From Parvibacillus sp035426385 (GTDB taxonomy: Bacteria > Bacteroidota > Bacteroidia > Chitinophagales > Saprospiraceae), in contig DAOLZQ010000116.1 of assembly GCA_035426385.1 (NCBI GenBank), positions 1-5,244 on the forward strand: a stretch of DNA of 5,244 nt, written 5' to 3'. Positions within the stretch are counted from its first letter, which is position 1. The number at the start of each line of letters is the position of its first letter. A program made the translations under genes and the position numbers. Under the pieces are notes generated by a model that saw nothing but the letters and a program-made list of their open reading frames with translations, did not search any database and was not told where the DNA came from. Shown here one piece after another: positions 1 to 5,244 of the stretch.

Positions 1-832
1 CATTGGGTGAGACAGCGCTATTGGTGTATTCCAGTTTTATTCTGACGTGATCGAAAAATAGTTTCTGCAATTGTATTCCCAGTGCGAGATTCGCTTCCGG
101 AGTCACCTGTCGGGGATAATTGGATGGAATACGCACAGATGACGTATCATCCTTCGCAGTAAATAAAATAACATCAGCTGAAGCTTTATCATCGCCATAA
201 CCGATCTTAGTTCCCCACCCGATGCGTTTATACACTGGTAGATTGGGCGTAGTCAGGGACAGGTCGATGGGTTCGGCTTTCGCCAATCTGCCATACATGG
301 CTGCAAAGCGAAACTTCTGTGGCGTGAGTTCTACACCACCACCGAAGAAATTGATATTGCTCATGGTATATTTCGAAAAATTCATCGAGCGATGACCCAG
401 ATGCACTTTTGCCCATTTGTAGTGTGGACTGAATCCAAATCGGCTAAACCCATTCTTCTTATCGTTAATCTTATCCTTCAGTGTTTGCTTTAAGTCTGAA
501 AAGCTCGGATAGGAATAGGTAGTATTCTTGGCTGTCAGAATCATTGAAAAAGGTATATCCAACTGATACACCCGGATATTGACATTGGCATAGGCGGTAT
601 AAAAAAAGGGATCTTGACGCAATGGGCCACCTTTCGCACTATACGACCTCAGATTCAGTCCAATACCACCACCCAACTGAAAAGGATCACCAAAATCAAA
701 GAAATTTTTAAAGAATCCTTTTTTACCGATACTTTCAATGTCTTCTAAGGAATTGAGCTGGGCAGTAGCCGTAGTATTGACCAATAATACAGCTAAAATA
801 ATGCTTAATAATTTCAGGGGTACGCGATGCAT
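1..832 (-). CDS. Secreted protein, probable outer-membrane beta-barrel (5' part; runs off the left edge)
   Basis: The reading frame is open from ATG at 832 to the window edge, giving 277 codons without the C-terminus. An in-frame TAA lies 16 bases before the ATG, so no upstream start is possible. Residues 1-24 form a typical Sec signal peptide: R3 and K7, a hydrophobic core at about 8-18 (LLSIILAVLLV), and a cleavage site ATA|Q after residue 24. The mature part has a glycine-rich GGGIGLNL stretch near 54-61 and many alternating aromatic/polar runs expected of beta-strands. The best-marked segment is about 132-186, with PHYKWAKVHLGHRS, NFFGGGVELTP and MYGRLAKA. I recall similar segments in uncharacterised Bacteroidota proteins, but I cannot name a family. 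Placement in the outer membrane is inferred from the signal peptide and strand pattern. It is co-directional with glsA, 322 bases downstream of it, so it may have its own promoter. A periplasmic or surface protein is the alternative. Confidence 0.8.
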   Translation of the reverse strand, partial: MHRVPLKLLSIILAVLLVNTTATAQLNSLEDIESIGKKGFFKNFFDFGDPFQLGGGIGLNLRSYSAKGGPLRQDPFFYTAYANVNIRVYQLDIPFSMILTAKNTTYSYPSFSDLKQTLKDKINDKKNGFSRFGFSPHYKWAKVHLGHRSMNFSKYTMSNINFFGGGVELTPQKFRFAAMYGRLAKAEPIDLSLTTPNLPVYKRIGWGTKIGYGDDKASADVILFTAKDDTSSVRIPSNYPRQVTPEANLALGIQLQKLFFDHVRIKLEYTNSAVSPN

Positions 833-923
833 TTCAATCAGATTTACTTAATGGAACTAATTCATCAGTCCAAGGACAAATAAAAATATTTGTGCCGACT
901 TAGCTCTATTAATAAGGTAACAA

Positions 924-953
924 TGTTCTGAAATGCACGCTACGTGTTCTGAA
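924..953. promoter_or_regulatory. Direct-repeat operator candidate (LytTR-like geometry)
   Basis: TGTTCTGAA occurs exactly at 924-932 and again at 945-953. The gap is 12 bases, so the copies are 21 bases apart, two helical turns. Known LytTR-family sites are pairs of 9-base direct repeats separated by 12 or 13 bases, usually upstream of the promoter. The proximal copy is 91 bases from the start codon of the barrel-protein gene, and a LytTR regulator is encoded about 1.2 kb away. The bases match the published AgrA-type consensus poorly beyond the GTT core, so the case rests on geometry and context. A short palindrome, CACGCTACGTG (936-946), sits in the gap and touches the second copy, so a different dimeric regulator is possible. 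Confidence 0.4.
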
Positions 954-999
954 TGGTAAAGCGAAGTAAATTTTCCTAAGTGCGAGCTCTTCTTTTAAG

Positions 1000-1031
1000 A
1001 AAAAAATCCTTACACCAAATTCCAAAGGTGT
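1000..1031 (-). terminator. Candidate weak terminator downstream of glsA
   Basis: Read on the minus strand, ACACC and GGTGT (arms 1027-1031 and 1012-1016, loop of 10) form a 5-bp stem. Five bases later comes a run of seven T (1006-1000). It lies about 120 bases past the glsA stop. The short stem and the displaced T run make this a weak candidate. It could also insulate the barrel-protein gene from readthrough. Confidence 0.3.
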
Positions 1032-1124
1032 TCTTCATTCGTTGTGCTTTACCCGAATACCTATTGTAAGGCTATGAATTGTTTTCAACCCGAATTTACT
1101 TTACAGTCAAAAATATTTTCTTTA

Positions 1125-1153
1125 AAAGGAATATGGGTTAAAGAATTCCCTTT
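1125..1153 (-). terminator. Hairpin immediately after the glsA stop
   Basis: On the minus strand AAAGGGAAT (1153-1145) can pair with ATTCCTTT (1132-1125), leaving one bulged G and a 12-base loop. It starts one base after the glsA stop codon. The stem is AT-rich and is followed by an A/T-rich stretch rather than a clean T run. It may act in 3'-end formation or mRNA protection, but this is weakly supported. Confidence 0.25.
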
Positions 1154-1154
1154 G

Positions 1155-2069
1155 TTAGAAAATTGAGCTCGCGGTATAGGAAGTTAGCAGCTCTAGGGTG
1201 CGCATACCTTTGACAGAGTTGCCTTTTGAGTTGAGCCTGGGATGCCATGTAGCTACGCTATATCTGCCGGGATTAACAGCGATGATGCCACCGCCGATGC
1301 CACTTTTTCCGGGCAGACCTACACGGTAGGCAAATTCGCCGGACTCGTCATAAAATCCACAAGTCTGCATAATTGCATTGATCCTTTTCACCTTTCTTTC
1401 AGTCAGAATTTCTATTGAATTATCGTAAGTAAAACCCTTATTGCAAAGGTAGAAAAAGGCATAAGCCAATTCTTTACACGACATGGCAATACTACACTGG
1501 TGAAAGTAAAAATCCAGCACCTGTTCAATATCATTTTCTAAGTTGTTATAAGATTTCAACATATTGACTAAGGCGGCGTTGCGATATCCAAAGGCTTTCT
1601 CCGATGCAGCAACCCGTGGGTCAAATCCTATAGAATCCAATCCGGTAGTCATCTTCACAAAATCAAGTAAGTCTTCCTTAGGATTTTTTAAGTTACTCAG
1701 GAGAATATCGGCAATAACCAATGCTCCTGCATTGATAAATGGATTGCGGGGGATGCCTTGCTCATATTCCAATTGAACCAAAGAGTTGAATGGGCTACCC
1801 GAAGGCTCTACACCGACACGTGCCCATATATCCTCTCCCTTTAAACGAATTGCCATTGAAAGGGTAAAGACTTTAGAGATACTCTGTATAGAGAACCGCT
1901 CCTTTGAATCCCCTATACCAAAGTCTGTACGATTTTGCTTTAGTAAGTGAATACCAAATTTATTGGGATCTACTTTACTCAGTTCAGGTATTGAGGAGGT
2001 TACGCTACCATCACAGGTATCTTCATTGACTTTGTTATAAATATCATGTAAAATTGCTTTAAAGTCCAT
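1155..2069 (-). CDS. glsA: Glutaminase A (serine-dependent, beta-lactamase fold)
   Basis: The product is a cytoplasmic enzyme of 304 residues that hydrolyses L-glutamine to L-glutamate and ammonia. The length matches bacterial glutaminases of this family (about 305-310). The catalytic S-x-x-K motif is SISK at 63-66, where S63 is the nucleophile and K66 the general base. Other family landmarks are present: NPFINAGAL with N113, SEKAFGYRN with E157 and N164, Y188 in DFYFHQC, Y240 in CGFYDESGEFAYRVGLPGKSGIGGG, and KSG at 255-257 as the counterpart of the beta-lactamase KTG. The ATG at 2069 gives the expected N-terminus with no signal peptide. The gene follows the response regulator in the same direction after 132 bases. 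In Escherichia coli such enzymes contribute to glutamine use and acid resistance; no such role can be read here. Nothing looks truncated or missing, so an active enzyme is expected. Confidence 0.96.
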   Translation of the reverse strand: MDFKAILHDIYNKVNEDTCDGSVTSSIPELSKVDPNKFGIHLLKQNRTDFGIGDSKERFSIQSISKVFTLSMAIRLKGEDIWARVGVEPSGSPFNSLVQLEYEQGIPRNPFINAGALVIADILLSNLKNPKEDLLDFVKMTTGLDSIGFDPRVAASEKAFGYRNAALVNMLKSYNNLENDIEQVLDFYFHQCSIAMSCKELAYAFFYLCNKGFTYDNSIEILTERKVKRINAIMQTCGFYDESGEFAYRVGLPGKSGIGGGIIAVNPGRYSVATWHPRLNSKGNSVKGMRTLELLTSYTASSIF

Positions 2070-2201
2070 CTTAACTTACATTGAATTAAATTAATTAAAA
2101 TAAAAATGTTTAAAATGTTACGAACTTGAATTCAACTAATATATGCACATTCCCTAATTATCGGCATGTAGTTTTTATTTCTATTTTAATCCTAAATCTA
2201 A
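2070..2201. other. AT-rich spacer between response regulator and glsA, with palindrome
   Basis: This 132-base gap is extremely AT-rich. It holds a perfect 10-base palindrome, TTGAATTCAA (2126-2135), and a short direct repeat of ATGTT (2107 and 2115). There is no GC-rich hairpin followed by a T run, so transcripts from the kinase-regulator pair may read through into glsA. A separate glsA promoter cannot be excluded; no full TTTG / TAnnTTTG pair was found. Confidence 0.45.
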
Positions 2202-2909
2202 TTATTTATTATTCTCTAATATTTCAAGTACTTCATTGCTTTTTTCACGACTAATGGGTATTTGAAATCCGCCTTCCAATACCAATTTATTTTTGTCCCA
2301 GGCCGTGATAAACCTCCGGTTGACAATATAGGATCTGTGTGGATTGATAAATAAATGATCATCCAGCAATGCCAAAAAATCAGCTTTGGAGGTTCGAATT
2401 ATAACATGAGATCCTTCCAATAAATAAAGTTGCAAATAGACGTGTTCTGATTTAATATAAACCAATTCATTTTGCTTGATGATGACGTGTTTTTTGCCAT
2501 CAAAAACTTTTATTTTTTCACCATTAAACTTTTGACTTTTTGCGAGACTGACTGCTGCCTCTACCGTAGTCCACAAGGTTTCTTTATTAAAAGGCTTGGT
2601 GACATAGCCAAAGGGTGAGGTGGCAATGGCTTTTTCTACTATCTCGGAATCATACTGAGAAGTAAGGAAGATGTATGGGATGATGGAGTGTTCAGCCAGG
2701 TAACTGGCCAGATCAATACCTGATTTCTCGCCGTACAACCGGATATCAATGATAAACAGATCGGGGGGATTATGTTCAACACTTTGTACAGCCTCCTCAT
2801 AGGAGATGCACATATCAGTCACTATGTGACCCCTTTGTTCCAGTTGCCGTCTTACCAGTTCTGCTATGAGTACTTCATCTTCTACGATACATATTTTTAT
2901 TCCTGTCAT
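2202..2909 (-). CDS. LytTR-family response regulator (receiver plus LytTR DNA-binding domain)
   Basis: This 235-residue protein is a two-component transcription factor. Residues about 4-122 are a CheY-like receiver: acidic pair E10/D11, phospho-acceptor D55 in FIIDIRL, T83 in FLTS, and K105 in the GYVTKPF motif. All the residues needed for phosphorylation and switching are present. Residues about 131-232 are a LytTR domain, with the hallmarks IKSEHVYLQLYL, RTSKADFLALL, FINPHRSYIVNRRFI and IPISREK. Such domains bind paired 9-base direct repeats. The ATG at 2909 lies 25 bases after the kinase stop (TAG, 2937-2935), with only an A-rich leader and no Shine-Dalgarno sequence, as is usual in Bacteroidota. 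The kinase upstream is the expected phosphodonor. Targets are unknown; the repeat pair at 924-953 is a local candidate. The best alternative to a transcriptional role would be none, given the intact domain. Confidence 0.96.
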   Translation of the reverse strand: MTGIKICIVEDEVLIAELVRRQLEQRGHIVTDMCISYEEAVQSVEHNPPDLFIIDIRLYGEKSGIDLASYLAEHSIIPYIFLTSQYDSEIVEKAIATSPFGYVTKPFNKETLWTTVEAAVSLAKSQKFNGEKIKVFDGKKHVIIKQNELVYIKSEHVYLQLYLLEGSHVIIRTSKADFLALLDDHLFINPHRSYIVNRRFITAWDKNKLVLEGGFQIPISREKSNEVLEILENNK

Positions 2910-2934
2910 TCGCTGGTTTTCTGTTTAAATAAAC

Positions 2935-4722
2935 CTAATCAATGATATTTGACAAGGGTGAAACTATTTTTTGTGCAAAGGTAAGTAAAGCTCTAAACCC
3001 ATCCTCATAGTTCACGATTAATTTACCTTTCAATTGCCTCGCCATACTGCTCAGCAACACACTGCCCATCCCTGACTTTTCTGAATTAAAATTAAGCCCA
3101 TTGTCCGTATATACTAATTCATAATCGGACTCAATCTTAGTCAATCCAATATGAATGAATAGTTGTTTATCACCCGTTTCGGCATGTTTGATTGAATTGT
3201 TGATCAACTCTATCAACAGTATGCCAAGTGGAATAGAAGTATCAATATTGAGTGTGATATCATCATCAATAACTATTTTAAATTCTATTTTTCGTTTATG
3301 ACTTCCGATATCGCTCATATACTGAACCATGTCTGTCAGGTAGCTCCTCATATCAATATTAGTGAAATTTCCCACTCTGTACAGCTGTTCATGTATAAGT
3401 GCCATACTCTGTATCTTGGTAGTTATTTCTTCCAAACGTAATTTGAATTCCTCATCTTCAAATTCATCCATCTTCAACATCAAAATGCTGATGACCAATT
3501 GTAAATTATTCTTCACCCGGTGATGTATCTCCGAGAGCAACATTTTTTGTTCATAATTTTTCGCTTCCAACTCCTGAGTTTGTTGAAGTATTTTTTCCGA
3601 TTTAGTCAACAATTTCTCCTTTTGTCGGTTGATTTTCCGAATGGTGTAAAACAAAATAAGTCCTATGATTATTGAAGCACCCAGGATGATTCCAAGGGCT
3701 CGATTGAGATCCTTTAGGGCTTCACTCTTTTGTTCAGAGGCTAATATGGCTATATCAATGGCTTTGTCATTAATCGCACCATTCGCCTTTTCTACTATGG
3801 ATAGTTGTAAGAATTCCTTACTTTCTCTTAAATAATAATAGGCACTATCCTGCTGCGAAATGGACATAAAATAATCACTATATAATTGATAGTAACCCTC
3901 TTTTATGTCATACAACCGTTCTTTCCTGAATCTGCTTTCTGCTAATTTATATATGTAAACAGACAGACTGTCGGCATTTAATTTGTACTGATTATAGTTT
4001 CTATTCTTTAGACCAATCTCGGCTATAGCCAGATAACGATACGCCACTCCAACCCAATTATTTACCTGCTTAAAGGCATTCAGTGAATAGGTGAAATTCA
4101 TTATTTTTACAGTATCCGTTTTTGCGGCCACCCCACATAAGAAAAAGCCATCACCTACATCCCTTTGATTATCGTATTTCTTACCGAACTCTACCGCTTT
4201 TTGACCATAATAAAAAACAGAATCGATGTTACCATGATAACGCTGATACGACGCCATGCGGACTGCATACTCCGAATAAACTGACCACAACTCGTGGTTC
4301 TCTATCAGTAAGTGCGCTTTTTGCAAATTTCGCTCCCAGTCTTCTTTCCTGTACAAAACTTCGTCTATTCTGACTATAGATAGATAGGTTTGTGCCTCAA
4401 TGGTGAAATTCGATGCTTGCTCAGCTAACTTTAATAATTGGTAATATACATTCAGCGCCTCTTCATATCTGGATAAATACTCCAGCGCACGCCCTTTTGC
4501 ATAAAGTACTTCCAGATAAAAAGGAGATAATGCTCTGTGCTGTTCCTTTTTAAGTAATGAATCAGCAACATAAAAAGATTTGTATCCCTGATCTGCATCT
4601 AGCAATTGATTAAGATATAGAATATCAGCTGATGTGATGTTATCTTCGCCGGATTGTGAAGTACAATTGAAAAAAGCCATGCTTACCAGAAGTAACAGTA
4701 AGATATAGTTTTGGCTCTTCAT
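2935..4722 (-). CDS. TPR-containing sensor histidine kinase (HisKA_2 / HATPase)
   Basis: From ATG at 4722 the protein has 595 residues. A hydrophobic leader at 7-18 is followed by C20 (FFNC), resembling an imperfect lipoprotein signal. Residues about 34-317 are helical and TPR-like (for example YEEALNVYYQLLKLA), probably a periplasmic sensor. One membrane helix lies at about 343-361 (LGIILGASIIIGLILF), followed by a charged coiled coil to about 395. The HisKA_2 dimerisation domain carries EIHHRVKNNLQ; the His before Arg, H401, is the likely phospho-acceptor. The ATPase domain follows: N box with E505 and N509 in IELINNSIKHA, G1 box with D540 and G542 in YTDNGLNF, and G2 box GMGS at 551-554. 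All parts needed for activity are visible. A TTG at 4761 in the same frame would add 13 residues ahead of the signal peptide; it overlaps a promoter-like element and is less likely. The gene is followed after 25 bases by its LytTR partner. The signal sensed is unknown. Confidence 0.93.
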   Translation of the reverse strand: MKSQNYILLLLLVSMAFFNCTSQSGEDNITSADILYLNQLLDADQGYKSFYVADSLLKKEQHRALSPFYLEVLYAKGRALEYLSRYEEALNVYYQLLKLAEQASNFTIEAQTYLSIVRIDEVLYRKEDWERNLQKAHLLIENHELWSVYSEYAVRMASYQRYHGNIDSVFYYGQKAVEFGKKYDNQRDVGDGFFLCGVAAKTDTVKIMNFTYSLNAFKQVNNWVGVAYRYLAIAEIGLKNRNYNQYKLNADSLSVYIYKLAESRFRKERLYDIKEGYYQLYSDYFMSISQQDSAYYYLRESKEFLQLSIVEKANGAINDKAIDIAILASEQKSEALKDLNRALGIILGASIIIGLILFYTIRKINRQKEKLLTKSEKILQQTQELEAKNYEQKMLLSEIHHRVKNNLQLVISILMLKMDEFEDEEFKLRLEEITTKIQSMALIHEQLYRVGNFTNIDMRSYLTDMVQYMSDIGSHKRKIEFKIVIDDDITLNIDTSIPLGILLIELINNSIKHAETGDKQLFIHIGLTKIESDYELVYTDNGLNFNSEKSGMGSVLLSSMARQLKGKLIVNYEDGFRALLTFAQKIVSPLSNIID

Positions 4723-4758
4723 ATCATATATATAAATTGTGGTTGTATCCTTAAGCCT

Positions 4759-4766
4759 CAAATATA
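4759..4766 (-). promoter_or_regulatory. Bacteroidota -7-like element upstream of the kinase
   Basis: TATATTTG on the minus strand is an exact match to the TAnnTTTG element of Bacteroidota primary promoters. It lies 36 bases before the preferred kinase ATG, a sensible leader length. No clear TTTG is found 19-21 bases upstream; the sequence there is TTAATTT-like. Only half of the promoter is therefore supported. If used, the transcript would start inside the 4761 TTG extension and exclude that start. Confidence 0.4.
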
Positions 4767-5037
4767 GGCAAATTGTATTTATTTTAAATTAAGTTGGGCT
4801 TTCCTAGTGAGTAGAACTATTTCCCTCTCATTTAATATTCCATTCAAAATCTGACTCTTTAATTGAAATTTAAACTCTTTGGAAGGAATGACTTCATTAT
4901 TTGGTTCTCCCGCTTCAGTTATACGAAATAGAAATATATGATAGACGGATTACTTTTCGTAAAATATCGATGATATTAGCCCAAATTCATATTAAAGGTA
5001 CAATAGTTTCTTTAAGAAATATATAGCTAACTGTTTG

Positions 5038-5204
5038 TTGTGTTGAAATTCAAATATTCACGAATCAAAATATTTACAAATATTAGATAATCAACTTGTT
5101 GCGATTTAGTTAGATGTAATTCCTCTTAGAGGCAATATTTTTGCCTCTAAAATGAATTTGTGTTAAAAGATTCAATTCTTACAGATGACTTTTTTGTGTT
5201 CAAA
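5038..5204 (+). repeat. Three copies of TTGTGTTnAAA
   Basis: The 11-base pattern TTGTGTTnAAA occurs at 5038-5048 (n=G), 5158-5168 (n=A) and 5194-5204 (n=C), all in the same orientation. The spacings are 120 and 36 bases. I did not see another copy elsewhere in the window. They could be protein-binding sites upstream of the kinase or for a gene beyond the right edge, but AT-rich DNA makes such repeats easier by chance. Confidence 0.35.
5126..5150. terminator. Perfect 10-bp hairpin, possible terminator
   Basis: TTAGAGGCAA (5126-5135) and TTGCCTCTAA (5141-5150) are exact inverted repeats around a 5-base loop, TATTT. It is the strongest RNA hairpin in the window, and its position between genes suits a transcription terminator. 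Neither strand has a clean T run directly after the stem, which argues against a standard intrinsic terminator. A second AGAGG-complementary arm, CCTCT at 5122-5126, lies directly upstream and could compete for pairing. Confidence 0.45.
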
Positions 5205-5205
5205 T

Positions 5206-5240
5206 TATAACTGCAATGCAAATTGTTATACCAAATTGGT
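5206..5240. repeat. Nested inverted repeats at the right edge
   Basis: TATAAC (5206-5211) and GTTATA (5225-5230) are exact inverted repeats flanking TGCAATGCA, itself symmetric. Immediately after comes ACCAA-A-TTGGT (5230-5240), another exact inverted repeat. CAAATT appears three times (5201, 5219, 5232). This density suggests an operator or promoter region for a gene beyond the window, although AT-rich composition explains part of it. Confidence 0.3.
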
Positions 5241-5244
5241 TTAT

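Larger units (their letters stand above)
833..1154. other. Intergenic region between glsA and the barrel-protein gene
   Basis: These 322 bases carry no convincing gene on either strand. They should contain the end of the glsA transcript and any promoter of the barrel-protein gene. Two weak hairpins (1125-1153 and 1012-1031) and a direct-repeat pair (924-953) are listed separately. No good TTTG / TAnnTTTG promoter pair was found on the minus strand; the nearest thing is TTTATTTG at 877-884, without a matching upstream element. ACCCGAAT also occurs twice (1051-1058 and 1088-1095), with no evident role. Confidence 0.6.
4767..5244. other. Long AT-rich region upstream of the kinase, no convincing gene
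   Basis: I see no supported protein or RNA gene in these 478 bases. Stops are frequent in most frames. The longest suggestive frame (minus strand, 4949 down to a TAA at 4779, 56 codons) lacks an ATG. Short inverted repeats are scattered through it, including AATATC-GAT-GATATT at 4963-4977 and TTGAAATTCAA at 5043-5053. Stronger structures are listed separately. The region probably combines kinase regulatory DNA with the flank of an unseen gene to the right. Confidence 0.5.

Noticed and set aside
228..416. 62-codon minus-strand open frame
   Set aside because: It lies wholly inside the secreted-protein gene in another frame; the in-frame reading has a signal peptide and coherent beta-strand pattern.
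1564..1776. 70-codon plus-strand open frame
   Set aside because: It is antisense to the conserved core of glsA, whose catalytic motifs are intact, and its translation resembles no family.
2440..2450. CGTGTTCTGA resembling the direct repeat at 943-952
   Set aside because: It is a single copy inside the response-regulator coding sequence without a partner 21-22 bases away; probably chance.
2923..2934. Palindrome GTTTAAATAAAC between kinase and regulator genes
   Set aside because: It is short, AT-only apart from its ends, and lies in a 25-base operon spacer; too weak for a terminator or operator.
4122..4373. 83-codon plus-strand open frame
   Set aside because: It is antisense to the TPR region of the kinase and has low-complexity, unprotein-like composition.
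5185..5244. Plus-strand ATG frames at 5185 and 5216 open to the window edge
   Set aside because: Only 20 and 9 codons are visible, with no supported promoter or ribosome site; this is too little to call a gene start.

Overview
The window looks like a piece of a Bacteroidota chromosome. The reasons are the AT-rich intergenic DNA, the absence of Shine-Dalgarno-like sequences before the starts, a TAnnTTTG-type promoter element, and the pairing of a periplasmic TPR sensor kinase with a LytTR-type response regulator. A lineage such as Cytophagia or Saprospiria is possible, but the sequence alone does not fix it.

All four recognisable genes lie on the minus strand, so transcription runs from high to low coordinates. 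In transcription order: (1) 4723-5244 is about 520 bases of AT-rich DNA without a convincing gene. It holds a 10-bp perfect hairpin, several short repeats and palindromes, and a promoter-like TATATTTG just ahead of the kinase. (2) 4722-2935 is a sensor histidine kinase with a signal peptide, a periplasmic TPR-like region, one membrane helix, and HisKA_2 plus HATPase domains. (3) 2909-2202 is a receiver-LytTR response regulator, 25 bases after the kinase and almost certainly its partner. (4) 2069-1155 is a complete serine-dependent glutaminase (glsA), 132 bases further on. (5) 1154-833 is a 322-base gap with weak terminator candidates and a pair of identical 9-base direct repeats 12 bases apart, the geometry LytTR regulators bind. 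(6) 832 to the left edge is the first 277 codons of a secreted protein that is probably an outer-membrane beta-barrel.

The likely logic is that the kinase reads a periplasmic signal through its TPR domain and phosphorylates the LytTR regulator, which then controls transcription. The direct repeats upstream of the barrel-protein gene make that gene a candidate target. The glutaminase may be co-transcribed with the two-component genes or have its own AT-rich promoter. No mobile element, CRISPR array, tRNA or rRNA was seen. I found no clearly novel system; the most testable lead is the LytTR-like repeat pair next to a LytTR regulator.
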